Shown: positions 1 through 9,378 of the stretch, piece by piece
How the letters are laid out: the number at the start of each line of letters is the position of its first letter
Numbering within the stretch: position 1 is the stretch's first letter
Assembly: GCF_009363115.1 (NCBI RefSeq)
Contig: NZ_CP045298.1
Location: forward strand, 124,001 to 188,000
Length of the DNA stretch: 64,000 bases
Reading direction: 5' to 3'
Origin: Paenibacillus brasilensis
GTDB lineage: Bacteria; Bacillota; Bacilli; Paenibacillales; Paenibacillaceae
Translations under genes and position numbers: made by a program
The notes under the pieces: model-generated
What the model saw: the letters and a program-made list of their open reading frames with translations, nothing else
What the model was told of the DNA's origin: nothing
Databases searched by the model: none

Positions 1-169
1 CTCCAGTCCGTCCAGTAAACGTCAGCATCTCTTTGCCCGCTATTCCCGCAACGGCTCTTTTAAAAATCTGCTCAGGTGTATTTTGCCGCTCCATCAGTGC
101 ACAACCACTCAACAAACACATCACAAGAAATATACAAACCAGCATAACCCGTTGTTTTCGCCAATGCAT
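1..169 (-). CDS. Lipoprotein, N-terminal part (runs off left edge)
   Basis: Only the first 56 codons are in the window; the frame is open to base 1. The ATG at 169 follows an AGGCGG ribosome binding site. The protein begins with a short basic stretch (HWRKQR), a hydrophobic segment and the lipobox LSGC at residues 20-23, so it should be processed by signal peptidase II and anchored by its lipidated cysteine on the outer face of the membrane. The mature part starts ALMERQNTPEQIFKRAV. Nothing in this fragment identifies the family. Confidence 0.75.
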   Translation of the reverse strand, partial: MHWRKQRVMLVCIFLVMCLLSGCALMERQNTPEQIFKRAVAGIAGKEMLTFTGRTG

Positions 170-331
170 CTCATCATCCGCCTGTTCTATTCATCACTGA
201 ATCCTTGAGCAAGCATCCTGCTCAGGACAGTTATGCTACTGGTTTACTTATTGGTGGCAAGGCCAAGCTTCATTTATAGGCACGTTATAGCTACGATTAG
301 GATTTCCTGTCTGCCATGAGTTATGCAGGAC

Positions 332-366
332 AAAAAAGAGAACATTCCAAAAGGAACACTCTCTTT
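332..366 (-). terminator. Intrinsic terminator of the diguanylate cyclase gene
   Basis: Read on the minus strand this is a 14-bp stem (three G-U pairs) with a TTTT loop, followed by six T. It begins 16 bases after the stop codon of the GGDEF gene. Confidence 0.85.
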
Positions 367-381
367 GCACTGCCTTCATTA

Positions 382-2349
382 TCAATCGCAAACTATTCGA
401 TTACGCCCTTCATTTTTCGCTTCATACAGCGCCATATCCGCCTTATAAAACAAAGATTCCATGTTGATCTGCTCGTCCATCCAATTCCATTCAGCAATTC
501 CGCAGGAAACAGTTACCCGGGGCTTGGTTTCATGCTGTACGCGGTAACGTATCTTCTCCGCAAATTGAAGCGCCTGCTGTACACCCAGTTGTGGCAAATA
601 GATTGCTAGCTCTTCGCCGCCCCATCTGGCACATACATCCTCATCACGGGTCGTGGAACGGATGATATCACTAACGTTTTTCAAAATTTCGTCACCCGTC
701 TGATGCCCATATGTATCATTCACCTGTTTGAATTGATCAATATCCACCAAAATAAGCGATCCACAGAAATCCTTTTCCTGATGCTGCTGAATGCATTGAT
801 CTACATAATGACGTACATACAGACCCGTTAACATATCCATATTGGCTAACCGTCGCACCTCAGCATGCAGCATGGCATTAGTTACTGCCAGCCCGATATG
901 GGGAGCCAGCATTTGCAGCATCTTGTAATTATCATATGAGAAAAAGTTCGGACGCTTGCTGGACAGCAGGATAACTCCCCTGGGAGTGCCACTGGTTTTC
1001 ATAGGTACAGCCATCAAAGAAAGGGAATTCGTCAAATCCATAAACTTTGAGGAAATTTTCCCTTCTTTTCTATAGTCTGATACAATAACAGGTTCACCTG
1101 TTTTACGCATTAATCCAGCAAACCCTTCATCACGAGGGTAACTGTGCAGCCTTATACTTTCCACATTGCTCGACGTGACCTTATAATAATTCTCCTCCTG
1201 ATCAAGCTGCATAATACAGCAAAAATCAGCCATAAACATTTGTAATAGCTCCTGCATGGCAAACTCAAACACTTCATTTAACTTCAAACTTTGATTTAAG
1301 CGCTGAACCAGCTCATTAATGAGACGCAATTCATGGATAAGTACATTCGATTGCTCCAGTAGCTTGGCATTTTCAAATGCAGTACCAGCTGTATCCGCCA
1401 TCATAGCAATCAGTTCTACATCCACTTTTTTCATACTATCCGAACCCGATGGAAGAATCATATGGAAAACACCGTATACGCCCTGCTTCCCACGTAATGG
1501 GATGCCGATCTCAGTCACTTCATTTTGTGTGCCAACAGTCTCATTCACTGTCATTTGCCCTTTCATAAATGCAAGCACACATATATCTTCGTCCCGTTCA
1601 TGCAGCAGTAATGGTTTGACTTGTGGATTGCGACTGTGCCGATCCTGACTCATATACAACGTAATATCCACATGAGGAAAGAAATAGGCGATGCTATCAA
1701 ATACTTCATCCAGCACGCCTTCCACATCAATTTTGTCATGCAGCCGTTTTACAATCTGAAATAAAATAGAGCGACGTCTGCCCTCACGACTACTTCGATT
1801 CTGCACTCCAAGAATATCTTCCATAAATATATACTCAAACTTCGAATAAAAGCAGGATCTAAAATGTAAAGCAGCCGCCAACAAAGCATCTTGCTCAGTA
1901 AAAACATACTGTGCGGACCGTGTAAAACGAAGAGCAGCGAATGGCTCCCTCTGATGATTTCGGCAAAGTATGGGAACCATGTATACAAATCCAAGACTTC
2001 CGTCGCGGAGTTTGCGCTGACTCACTTCTATCTCTCTGGACAAGCAGCAGCGTTCGACTAGCCCCAAATCCTCATCGTCATCCTCTTCCCTACCAGTAAG
2101 CCGAACACCTGTAAAATTAAAAACAGCTGTATCTTGTTCGTTAATCCAGGATATACCATCGCTCTGCTGCAGCCAGCTCCGATATCCCTGGACAAGAAGC
2201 TGGTTAATATAGGGAAAGTCATAGGGTGTCATATCCATGGTCTGGAGCCAGGCAAAAGACGTATATCCTTTATCATCAAACAGCGGAGCACCGCTAGCCT
2301 GGACTGTACCGTCAAGCGTTTGCTGATCCGTTGTTGAAAATTCCGACAT
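382..2349 (-). CDS. dgcP: GAF-GGDEF diguanylate cyclase (DgcP/YtrP-like)
   Basis: Probable cytoplasmic enzyme that makes cyclic di-GMP from two GTP. The 655-residue protein has two or three GAF-like sensor regions in its first 480 residues and a C-terminal GGDEF domain. The active-site loop reads GGEEL. An RxxD inhibitory site (RDED) lies five residues before it, so product inhibition is expected. There are no transmembrane segments. The ATG at 2349 is preferred because AAGGAG lies just upstream; an in-frame start at 2406 has no such site. In Bacillus subtilis the GAF-GGDEF gene dgcP (ytrP) is also close to rpsD, which supports orthology. The gene has its own terminator and is divergent from rpsD. 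The N-terminal 150 residues are not clearly assignable. Confidence 0.85.
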   Translation of the reverse strand: MSEFSTTDQQTLDGTVQASGAPLFDDKGYTSFAWLQTMDMTPYDFPYINQLLVQGYRSWLQQSDGISWINEQDTAVFNFTGVRLTGREEDDDEDLGLVERCCLSREIEVSQRKLRDGSLGFVYMVPILCRNHQREPFAALRFTRSAQYVFTEQDALLAAALHFRSCFYSKFEYIFMEDILGVQNRSSREGRRRSILFQIVKRLHDKIDVEGVLDEVFDSIAYFFPHVDITLYMSQDRHSRNPQVKPLLLHERDEDICVLAFMKGQMTVNETVGTQNEVTEIGIPLRGKQGVYGVFHMILPSGSDSMKKVDVELIAMMADTAGTAFENAKLLEQSNVLIHELRLINELVQRLNQSLKLNEVFEFAMQELLQMFMADFCCIMQLDQEENYYKVTSSNVESIRLHSYPRDEGFAGLMRKTGEPVIVSDYRKEGKISSKFMDLTNSLSLMAVPMKTSGTPRGVILLSSKRPNFFSYDNYKMLQMLAPHIGLAVTNAMLHAEVRRLANMDMLTGLYVRHYVDQCIQQHQEKDFCGSLILVDIDQFKQVNDTYGHQTGDEILKNVSDIIRSTTRDEDVCARWGGEELAIYLPQLGVQQALQFAEKIRYRVQHETKPRVTVSCGIAEWNWMDEQINMESLFYKADMALYEAKNEGRNRIVCD

Positions 2350-2536
2350 ATTAAGGCGCTCCTTCACAGCAAAATTAGCTGTACCAAGACAGCGGCTATA
2401 CACCACTATAGCTCGTAATATGCTCTATTTTACTCTCAACTCTAGAAATTTGCATCCATTTTTCAGAAGTTCGCCCCATTTTTTTAGTTCTTAAGCCCTA
2501 TCGACAAATTTTGACGTTTTCATTCTTTTTCTCTTC

Positions 2537-2564
2537 TTGACATTGACCCACTCTTAGATATAGT
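2537..2564 (+). promoter_or_regulatory. Probable sigma-A promoter of rpsD
   Basis: TTGACA at 2537-2542 is followed after 16 bases by TATAGT at 2559-2564; an overlapping TAGTAT gives an 18-base spacer. The rpsD start codon is about 220 bases downstream, leaving a long leader. Confidence 0.55.
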
Positions 2565-2571
2565 ATATATT

Positions 2572-2785
2572 ATTGATAAAGACTGTGCGGCAGAATTATC
2601 TACTGTGCGGATCTTAAATTTTGGGCGTAACAGTTTGTGTCACCCTCATCTTTTTTGTTGCTGACAGGACAGCGGCTGAACTTTTCTGTCAGTAGTGCGT
2701 CTAACCTTGATTGGTAGCGTCGAACAAATTGGAGCGCAAAGAGAGCCCCAACTCAAATTTTAATTATGAAGGAGTTAACTCTATA
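2572..2785 (+). promoter_or_regulatory. rpsD 5' leader, likely S4 autoregulatory RNA
   Basis: A leader of over 200 bases separates the promoter from rpsD. It contains a 7-bp hairpin (CTGACAG at 2661-2667 with CTGTCAG at 2686-2692), two repeats of ACTGTGCGG, and ends with GAAGGAG at 2768-2774. In Bacillus the rpsD leader binds S4 and represses its own translation. That this leader does the same is inferred from position and length; I have not derived the pseudoknot. Confidence 0.45.
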
Positions 2786-3385
2786 ATGGCACGTTACACT
2801 GGTCCTAAATTTAAATTAAGCCGTCGTCTCGGTATTTCCCTGAGCGGCACAGGCAAAGAATTGAAACGCCCTTTCCCTCCGGGACAACATGGTGCAAACC
2901 AACGGAGAAAAATCAGTAACTACGGTATGCAGCTTCAAGAAAAACAAAAGCTGCGCCACATGTACGGCTTGGGTGAAAAACAATTCCGTACCCTGTTCAA
3001 CAAAGCTCAACACATGCATGGTATCGCTGGTGAGAACTTCATGTTCTTGCTGGAAAGCCGCCTGGACAACCTTGTGTTCCGTCTTGGCTTTGCTAACTCC
3101 CGTGCAGGCGCACGTCAATTGGTAGCTCACGGTCACGTTACTGTGAACGGTAAAAAAGTTGACATTGCTTCTTACCAAGTAAGCCCTGGCGACGTGATCG
3201 GTCTTCGTGAAAGAAGTCGTTCCCTGTCTTCCATTAAAGAAGCTTTGGAAAACCGCAACCACTTGGCTGCTTACCTGGAGTACAATGACGCTGCTCTGGA
3301 AGGTAAATACATTCGTTTGCCTGAGCGTGGCGAATTGTCCCAAGATATCGACGAAAAACAAATCGTCGAATTCTACAACCGCTAA
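2786..3385 (+). CDS. rpsD: 30S ribosomal protein S4
   Basis: Primary 16S rRNA-binding protein of the small ribosomal subunit, and in many bacteria repressor of its own translation. The 200-residue product begins [16 protein letters not shown], typical of S4, and carries the S4 RNA-binding domain around residues 90-150 ([15 protein letters not shown]). The CxxC zinc motif of some S4 proteins is absent. The start at 2786 is chosen because GAAGGAG lies 11 bases upstream; an in-frame ATG at 2711 would add a non-S4 extension and would lie inside the leader. The gene is single-cistron, with a strong terminator 18 bases downstream. Confidence 0.98.
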   Translation: MARYTGPKFKLSRRLGISLSGTGKELKRPFPPGQHGANQRRKISNYGMQLQEKQKLRHMYGLGEKQFRTLFNKAQHMHGIAGENFMFLLESRLDNLVFRLGFANSRAGARQLVAHGHVTVNGKKVDIASYQVSPGDVIGLRERSRSLSSIKEALENRNHLAAYLEYNDAALEGKYIRLPERGELSQDIDEKQIVEFYNR

Positions 3386-3402
3386 TCCTTGCATTAGCAC
3401 CG

Positions 3403-3434
3403 AAAAGCACCCGAACTTTGTTCGGGTGCTTTTT
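3403..3434 (+). terminator. rpsD terminator, probably bidirectional
   Basis: Perfect stem AAAGCACCCGAAC / GTTCGGGTGCTTT with a three-base loop and a T run on the plus strand. A shorter T run on the minus strand would also serve the convergent AraC-family gene. Confidence 0.92.
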
Positions 3435-3462
3435 ATATTCCCCATGCATCGAGCCTGAGGGT

Positions 3463-4332
3463 TTATTCAATGGGGATGTATACCTTCATACTCAAATGAT
3501 CAGGATAGGAGGAATTCATCACGTCCGTAATTTCAAAATCAGGACCCTCTCTTCGTTCAAAATTAGAATTAGGAAGCCATGTGCCGTAGATAAAGTTTCG
3601 TATATTCTGAACCCGTCCATTTAAACCTGAAGCGTCAAATTCAGCATACTTTCCTGCTGGAATCTCCATATATATGAAACCTTCTGCCAGTTCTTTCGAT
3701 TCCTTTTCAACTGCCTCGCCCACCACAAATGAAAATGCACCGCTGTCTTCAAATCGACAGGCAATCCCATATGACATTCCCGGTGCGGCTTTGTTCGGAA
3801 TACACATAAAATATTCATTTGCTCCAAAGTGTTCATAAAACCCTGGGATTTCTTTATAATGCTGCTCATTGTTCAGATTGGTTTTATATTCATATCCTAT
3901 AATTTTGATCGTTTCGAGTTGCAATATTACCGGCTTATTCACATCCAAATCCCTCTTCGTATTTTTTTGGTAATCCAGAAAATTGATTTTGCTTTGCCCG
4001 GGAAGCTCAATATCACCGTTACGATATTTCCCAGGGGTGATACCAAAACTCTTTTCAAAAGCACGGGTAAAAGCTTCTTGCGAGTTGTACTGATACTCAA
4101 TAGCGATGTCCAATACCTTTTGATTGGATTGTTTTAGCCGCCCAGCCGCCTCGGACAATCTTCTCCTCCTTATATATTGTTGAACCGTAAAACCCGAAAT
4201 GGCCTGAAAAACCCGCTGGAAATGAAAGGCTGAAAAGCAAGCTTGTGAAGCAATCTCGGTAATTTTTAAATCTTCTCGAAGATTCAATTCAATAAACTCA
4301 ATCGCACACTGAATTCGTTTAAAATAGTCCAT
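3463..4332 (-). CDS. AraC-family regulator with GyrI-like effector domain
   Basis: Probable transcription activator of 289 residues. The N-terminal 105 residues are a two-helix-turn-helix AraC DNA-binding domain (ITEIASQACFSAFHFQRVF, then the second-helix signature SFGITPGKYR). Residues 125-289 resemble the GyrI-like/SOUL-type effector-binding fold that binds small cationic or drug-like ligands. The order, DNA-binding domain first, is that of the Rob/SoxS-like regulators. The ATG at 4332 is preferred because GGGGAAGGG lies 6 bases upstream; an upstream in-frame ATG at 4398 lacks such a site. The target genes and ligand are not visible; the flanking genes rpsD and tyrS are unlikely targets. 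Confidence 0.8.
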   Translation of the reverse strand: MDYFKRIQCAIEFIELNLREDLKITEIASQACFSAFHFQRVFQAISGFTVQQYIRRRRLSEAAGRLKQSNQKVLDIAIEYQYNSQEAFTRAFEKSFGITPGKYRNGDIELPGQSKINFLDYQKNTKRDLDVNKPVILQLETIKIIGYEYKTNLNNEQHYKEIPGFYEHFGANEYFMCIPNKAAPGMSYGIACRFEDSGAFSFVVGEAVEKESKELAEGFIYMEIPAGKYAEFDASGLNGRVQNIRNFIYGTWLPNSNFERREGPDFEITDVMNSSYPDHLSMKVYIPIE

Positions 4333-4477
4333 ATAACCCTTCCCCGTATTGTATTTGTTCTGGTCATCTTTCCCTACACCCAAATTGTGCAAGCCCACAC
4401 AACCATTATGTATAATTTTGGACCTGCTTGTTTGATTATTTGTGCTAAGTTTACCACGGCATTTCTTGCTGAAGGAA

Positions 4478-4522
4478 TAAAAAAAGCAACGCAGAGATGC
4501 TATACAGATCTCAGCGCTGCTT
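4478..4522 (-). terminator. tyrS terminator
   Basis: Minus-strand hairpin of 14 bp (AGCAGCGCTGAGAT with ATCTCTGCGTTGCT, one mismatch and one G-U pair) followed by seven T, starting 16 bases after the tyrS stop codon. Confidence 0.88.
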
Positions 4523-4537
4523 ATAAATGTATTTTAA

Positions 4538-5791
4538 TTAAGCGAGCTTGATTTTAGCAAATTTTCGTTTACCTACCTGAACAATGTCGCCTTCCTGCGG
4601 CGTGTATGCTTTGTTCACATCGGTCCACTTCTCTTCATTAATTTTGACCGAGCCCTGCTGAATACTACGTTTTGCTTCCCCATTGGATGCCGCAAAACCC
4701 AAAAGTGTCAGCAACTGGATCACACGAATTCCGCCTTCTTCCAAGTGGTCAGCCGTCAAGGTGAACTCTTCGATGTCATCAGGCAGCGCTCGTTGCTGGA
4801 ACACAGTTACAAAATGTTGTTTGGCTGCTTCTGCTGCGTCCTCACCATGGTACATGCGCACCAGCGTTCCGGCCAGCCTCATTTTAGCATCACGTGGATG
4901 CACTGAACCATCCTGAATGCCTTTTGCCAGCTTGGCAAGCTCCTCATTATTGATATCCGTTGCAAGCTCAAAATACTTCAGCATCAGCTCATCAGGAACA
5001 GACATTGATTTCCCGTATATTTCGTTCGGCTCCTCGTCAACACCAATGTAGTTCCCCAAGCTTTTGCTCATCTTCTGCACGCCATCCAGTCCTTCAAGTA
5101 ATGGCAATGTGATGGTCGCCTGCGGCTCTACACCGTATTCTTTTTGCAAAGTTCTGCCCATCAGCAGGTTGAACTTCTGATCCGTCCCTCCCAGCTCAAT
5201 ATCGCTTTTCAGAGCTACCGAATCCATCCCCTGCATCAGGGGGTAAAAGAACTCATGAATGCTGATTGGCAAGCCGTTTTGGTATCTTTTTGTAAAATCA
5301 TCCCGTTCCAGCATGCGGGCAACAGTGACCTTGGCGGACAGGGTTACCACATCAGCAAAGGACATCGGTCCCAACCATTCGGAATTGTAGTATACCTTTG
5401 TTTTATCAGGATCAAGAATTTTAAAGATTTGTTCCTTGTACGTTTGCGCATTACGCTGTACATCTTCCTCCGTCAGTTGCTTCCGGGTTTCCGATTTACC
5501 TGTTGGATCACCGATTCTGCCTGTAAAATCTCCAATAATCAGTTGCACCTGGTGCCCCAATTCCTGAAACTGCCGTAGCTTGTGCATAACAACCGTGTGA
5601 CCGATGTGAATATCAGGTGCGGACGGATCAAGACCTAGTTTGATTTTGAGCGGTTCACCGCTTACAACCGACTTGATGACCTTGCGCTTCAGCTCATCCT
5701 CTGGCACAATTTCCGCCACACCCCGTTGAATCACATCAAGTTGCCGCTCTACCTCTGCACGTTGCTCAGGCTTCAATTCTTCCCATTTCAT
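4538..5791 (-). CDS. tyrS: Tyrosyl-tRNA synthetase (TyrZ-like type)
   Basis: Charges tRNA-Tyr with tyrosine in the cytoplasm. The 417-residue protein shows the class I signatures HIGH (in DIHIGHTVV) and KMSKS (in [13 protein letters not shown]) and a C-terminal S4-like RNA-binding domain ([23 protein letters not shown]). The KMSKS form and the [15 protein letters not shown] tyrosine pocket match the TyrZ lineage rather than the classic Bacillus TyrS, whose equivalent motif is KFGKT. The ATG at 5791 follows AGGAGG. It is preceded by a T-box riboswitch and followed by a terminator, so it is a single-gene unit controlled by uncharged tRNA-Tyr. The position next to rpsD is as in Bacillus. Confidence 0.96.
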   Translation of the reverse strand: MKWEELKPEQRAEVERQLDVIQRGVAEIVPEDELKRKVIKSVVSGEPLKIKLGLDPSAPDIHIGHTVVMHKLRQFQELGHQVQLIIGDFTGRIGDPTGKSETRKQLTEEDVQRNAQTYKEQIFKILDPDKTKVYYNSEWLGPMSFADVVTLSAKVTVARMLERDDFTKRYQNGLPISIHEFFYPLMQGMDSVALKSDIELGGTDQKFNLLMGRTLQKEYGVEPQATITLPLLEGLDGVQKMSKSLGNYIGVDEEPNEIYGKSMSVPDELMLKYFELATDINNEELAKLAKGIQDGSVHPRDAKMRLAGTLVRMYHGEDAAEAAKQHFVTVFQQRALPDDIEEFTLTADHLEEGGIRVIQLLTLLGFAASNGEAKRSIQQGSVKINEEKWTDVNKAYTPQEGDIVQVGKRKFAKIKLA

Positions 5792-5837
5792 CCTGCATTC
5801 CTCCTGTTTTATCATCCAAATATTGCATATTAAACAA

Positions 5838-6141
5838 ATCAAAAAGCCCCTTTCATCCCAAGGGACGAGAAGGAGCTGCTCGCGTTACCACCCTAATTAA
5901 AGAAACGTATGCTAAAACAAGCGTTGCGTTTCTTTCACTTCATTTCTATAACGGGTATACACCCGGTACTGGATTACTACCGTCGACTTCGCAAATCTGC
6001 AAAGGCCTTCCATTCATCCAGACAGCTCCAGACGGTAATTCGAAAATGGGACGCTACCGATTCACACCATCCACCGGCTCTCTGACAACGTGATTCCACC
6101 TTCTACTAAAGTCTTTCTCTGCTTTTCACGATATTTACTTT
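5838..6141 (-). promoter_or_regulatory. T-box riboswitch (tyrosine) upstream of tyrS
   Basis: On the minus strand the leader carries the T-box core AGGGTGGTAACGCG at 5881-5894. Next comes the terminator at 5841-5879, a stem beginning AGCTCC and ending GGGGCT with five T. Upstream are AGTAGA and GAGAG elements typical of stem I (6070-6112). Binding of uncharged tRNA should stabilise the antiterminator and allow tyrS transcription. The tyrosine specificity is inferred from the downstream gene. I could not fix the specifier codon without folding the RNA; UAC triplets occur in several places. Confidence 0.95.
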
Positions 6142-6147
6142 GACCTA

Positions 6148-6176
6148 TTTATAACACACTGCTTTTGTGTAGTCAA
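6148..6176 (-). promoter_or_regulatory. Sigma-A promoter of the tyrS T-box transcript
   Basis: Minus strand TTGACT (6171-6176), a 17-base spacer, and TATAAA (6148-6153). It is placed directly before the T-box leader. Confidence 0.8.
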
Positions 6177-6226
6177 CGACACCAAAAGACAGGCTTTTTA
6201 GCATATGGGTTCATTTTGTAATTTTA

Positions 6227-6235
6227 TGCTATAAT
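6227..6235 (+). promoter_or_regulatory. Extended -10 promoter element of the PBP gene
   Basis: TGCTATAAT matches the extended -10 form TGnTATAAT, 29 bases before the preferred start codon. No convincing -35 hexamer accompanies it. Confidence 0.5.
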
Positions 6236-6263
6236 AATGGCTGTTATAAAGGAGGAAGACTTA

Positions 6264-9200
6264 ATGGTTGAAGAAAAAAACAGCGTATCAGAGCCAAAGC
6301 CTTCCCGCTTACGGACAACCATGCGAAGGCTCGGCCGTGTCATAAAGTGGGTCGTCATCATCGGTTGTATGGGAGCACTGTTCGCAGGAGGAGCCGCCGC
6401 CGGCTATATAGCCTCTATTGTCAAAAACGAGCCGGTACGTTCCAGATCCATGATTGAACAGGAAGTAAATAAGAATGCAATAACAGGCTTCGCTTATTTC
6501 AATGATGGCTCTCCCATCGGACAACTCCGGACAGAGGAAGATCGTCGGCCTGTGACGTTTAAGGAAATTCCTCAACTCGTCATTGACGCAGTCATTGCTA
6601 TTGAGGATAACCATTTTTACGAGCATAATGGTGTCGATTTGTCAGGGACGCTACGTGCTGTCAAACAAAAAGCGCTGCATGAGTCCGTACAAACCGGGGG
6701 GAGCACCCTGACTCAGCAGCTTGCACGGCGAGTTTTTCTGAATCTCGATCGCACGGATGAACGTAAGGTCAAGGAAATTTTGCTGTCTCTGCGCCTTGAG
6801 CGTTTCCTGAGCAAGCAGCAGATTATTACAGCCTACCTCAATAAAGTACCTTTTGGGAACGGCTCAAGCGGCTACAACGTCTTTGGCATCAAAGCAGCCG
6901 CCAAAGGTATTTTTAACGAAAATGATCTAAATAAGCTCAATGTGGCCCAGGCCGCCTATCTGGCAGGACTGCCGCAGCTTCCTTCTTCATATTCTGCTTT
7001 TAACGGCAAGGGCGAGTTTAATGAATCCGGCTTTAAAAGAGCACTAAACCGTCAGCACCTGGTGCTCAGTCGAATGCTGGAGGAAAATAAAATCAATAAA
7101 GCACAGTATGATGAAGCATTGGCTTTTGATATTAAAAAATCACTTGCACCTCGCACTGTTAAAGCTTATAACACCTATCCATACCTTATGATGGAAACAG
7201 AACGGCAAGCCGCGCAGGCACTTATGTCCGTCACAAATCCGGGGCAAGCGGCCAATGCTGGTGCAGACGCCAAGACCAGGGATGATAACGACTTACTCAA
7301 AGAAGCTGAACAGCAGCTTCGCACGGGCGGATATATGGTCTACACCACCATTGATAAGAGCGTATACAAATCCATGCGCCAAATTGCAGAAAATAAGGAC
7401 AACTTCTCTGCCACCAGTAAAACCAAGGGTGATGAGCAAGCAGCAGCCATTTTGATTCAGCATAAAACAGGCGCGATTCTCGGGATGATGGAAGGTCGGG
7501 ACTTCCAAAAGGAACAGATGAATTATGCTACTCAGATGGTGCGTCAGCCGGGATCGGCTATGAAGCCTATTGCCGCCTATCTTCCTGCATTGGACAGTGG
7601 TCTTGTACAGCCCGGCAGCATCGTGGACGACGCTCCTATTATTTTGAAAGATGGCAGCAACGGATATCATATTCCGAAAAATTCCAACAATCGCTATCAA
7701 GGATTGGTTACAGCACGTTATGCACTGAATCAATCGCTAAACACGATAGCGCTCAAGCTGTTTAACGAAAAAGTAGGGATTAGCAAGGCCTGGGCTTTCG
7801 CTAAAAAGTTGGGTATCACTACCTTGGAACCGAGTGATAACAACGCCCAAACGGGTGTGCTTGGCGGCTTGGCCCACGGGGTAACCGTTGAGGAACTAAC
7901 GAATGCTTATGGAGCCATTCCTAATGGCGGTGTATTTAACGACGCTTATATGATTGAAAAAATTGTAGATTCGCAAGGCAATATTGTGTACAAGCATCAG
8001 TCTAATCCTGTGCAAGCCTTCACACCTCAAACGGCCTACCTGATGACGGATATGCTGCGCACAGCGGTGTCAGAAGGTACAGGCAAGCTAGTGAAGCGTA
8101 ACTTTAATCAAGCAGGCAAGATTCCGATTGCCGGCAAGACAGGTACTACACAATCCTATACCGATGTTTGGTTCGAGGGATTTACGCCTGACGTTACGCT
8201 GGGTGTATGGGTCGGTTACAAGCAGCCTGTTAATAAGCTTGAAACAAAAGCACAAAAAGAGCGTGCACGTCGCTTATGGGCACTTATTATGAATGAAGTA
8301 ACGGCTAAAGATTCCCAGCTGTTTCAAACGGACAGCTTCAAGAGACCTGACGGAATTGTAAGCAGTACAGCATCTGCGTATGGTTCGGATATTTACAACA
8401 GTAAGTATTTACCCAAAAACAGCGAAAATGGTGTTACCCGTGCCAAATATATTACCTATCAAGGTGTGAATTACATTCCACGCGATGGTACACCAGATGA
8501 TATGGTGTATGAACGAACTGTTCGAAAAAGGGAAAAACCGATCTCAGAGTTGATTAAAGAGCTTGAGCGGGCCTTTTCCGTGATGAAACGACATAACTCG
8601 TTGTCCTACTATCTGCCTGAGGATGCAGATAAGGAAGCCCCTACTCAGGTGGACCCGCGCAGAGACGACGGCGCAGCCCCTAATGCTCCATCCAACGTCA
8701 GCATTAGCTACAGTGATGGGAAGGCTATGATCAGCTTTAGTCCAAGCGGAAACAGCGACGTTGTAGGATATCGTCTCTACCGTTCTACGGATGGAGGCAG
8801 TTTCCAACGGCTTGGCAAGGTCGTCATGGCTGATGGCTCCAAGGTATTCTCTGACAGTCCAGAGAGCAGCAGCTCCAGCTATTACGTGACCGCCGTGGAT
8901 GTGGGCGGACATGAGTCCGGGCCAAGTGCCCAAGCAAGCGCAGCACCTGTAATGCCACCTGTGGATTCTGAGTCTCCAGCCGTTCCGGGTGAGAGAGATG
9001 GAACAACAGGTGAGCAGCCTACAGAGGTCCCTACCGCTCCTGGACAGCCTCAGGCTAAAGCAGCAGGCTCGTCCGTAGCGCTCAAATGGAGTGCCGGAAA
9101 GCCTACGGACGCGGTTACAGGCTATAACGTGTATTATAGTGAAACCGGCGCGGAACCCTTTACAAACATAGGCTCTACCGCCTCTAACAGCTTTGAATAT

Positions 9201-9290
9201 AAAGCAGGTAAAAAGCCCAAAGGCTGGTTCCGCGTCACTTCCATAAATGCAATGGGGGAATCAGCTCCTTCAGGAGCTGTCCGTCCATAA
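6264..9290 (+). CDS. Class A penicillin-binding protein with FN3 repeats (PBP1A-like)
   Basis: Bifunctional peptidoglycan synthase: a glycosyltransferase joins lipid II units and a transpeptidase cross-links stem peptides, outside the membrane. The 1008-residue protein has a cytoplasmic basic tail, one membrane anchor (about residues 27-52), a GT51 domain with the catalytic motif EDNHFYEHNG (Glu114), and a transpeptidase domain with SxxK at Ser431-Lys434 (SAMK), SLN at 491-493 and KTG at Lys625. The C-terminus holds two fibronectin type III-like modules (about residues 810-895 and 930-1008) joined by a Pro/Glu-rich linker; FN3 tails of this kind are common in Bacillales PBPs. The ATG at 6264 follows AAAGGAGG; the upstream ATG at 6237 sits on the promoter element and is rejected. 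The gene is monocistronic with a terminator. Confidence 0.93.
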   Translation: MVEEKNSVSEPKPSRLRTTMRRLGRVIKWVVIIGCMGALFAGGAAAGYIASIVKNEPVRSRSMIEQEVNKNAITGFAYFNDGSPIGQLRTEEDRRPVTFKEIPQLVIDAVIAIEDNHFYEHNGVDLSGTLRAVKQKALHESVQTGGSTLTQQLARRVFLNLDRTDERKVKEILLSLRLERFLSKQQIITAYLNKVPFGNGSSGYNVFGIKAAAKGIFNENDLNKLNVAQAAYLAGLPQLPSSYSAFNGKGEFNESGFKRALNRQHLVLSRMLEENKINKAQYDEALAFDIKKSLAPRTVKAYNTYPYLMMETERQAAQALMSVTNPGQAANAGADAKTRDDNDLLKEAEQQLRTGGYMVYTTIDKSVYKSMRQIAENKDNFSATSKTKGDEQAAAILIQHKTGAILGMMEGRDFQKEQMNYATQMVRQPGSAMKPIAAYLPALDSGLVQPGSIVDDAPIILKDGSNGYHIPKNSNNRYQGLVTARYALNQSLNTIALKLFNEKVGISKAWAFAKKLGITTLEPSDNNAQTGVLGGLAHGVTVEELTNAYGAIPNGGVFNDAYMIEKIVDSQGNIVYKHQSNPVQAFTPQTAYLMTDMLRTAVSEGTGKLVKRNFNQAGKIPIAGKTGTTQSYTDVWFEGFTPDVTLGVWVGYKQPVNKLETKAQKERARRLWALIMNEVTAKDSQLFQTDSFKRPDGIVSSTASAYGSDIYNSKYLPKNSENGVTRAKYITYQGVNYIPRDGTPDDMVYERTVRKREKPISELIKELERAFSVMKRHNSLSYYLPEDADKEAPTQVDPRRDDGAAPNAPSNVSISYSDGKAMISFSPSGNSDVVGYRLYRSTDGGSFQRLGKVVMADGSKVFSDSPESSSSSYYVTAVDVGGHESGPSAQASAAPVMPPVDSESPAVPGERDGTTGEQPTEVPTAPGQPQAKAAGSSVALKWSAGKPTDAVTGYNVYYSETGAEPFTNIGSTASNSFEYKAGKKPKGWFRVTSINAMGESAPSGAVRP

Positions 9291-9310
9291 GATTCATGAT
9301 TTTTTCCAAC

Positions 9311-9358
9311 AAAGGGGAGTCACCTTAGCCAATATGGCTTTTGGAGACTCCCCTTTTT
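9311..9358 (+). terminator. Terminator between the PBP gene and acsA (convergent)
   Basis: Stem AAAGGGGAGTC (9311-9321) pairs with GACTCCCCTTT (9346-9356), followed by T residues on the plus strand. The hairpin lies between two convergent genes and could serve both. Confidence 0.85.
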
Positions 9359-9378
9359 GCTCTATCATGAATAGCAAT

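Noticed and set aside
2816..3445. 209-codon minus-strand frame opposite rpsD
   Set aside because: Antisense shadow of a highly expressed gene with biased codons; no start signal or recognisable motif.
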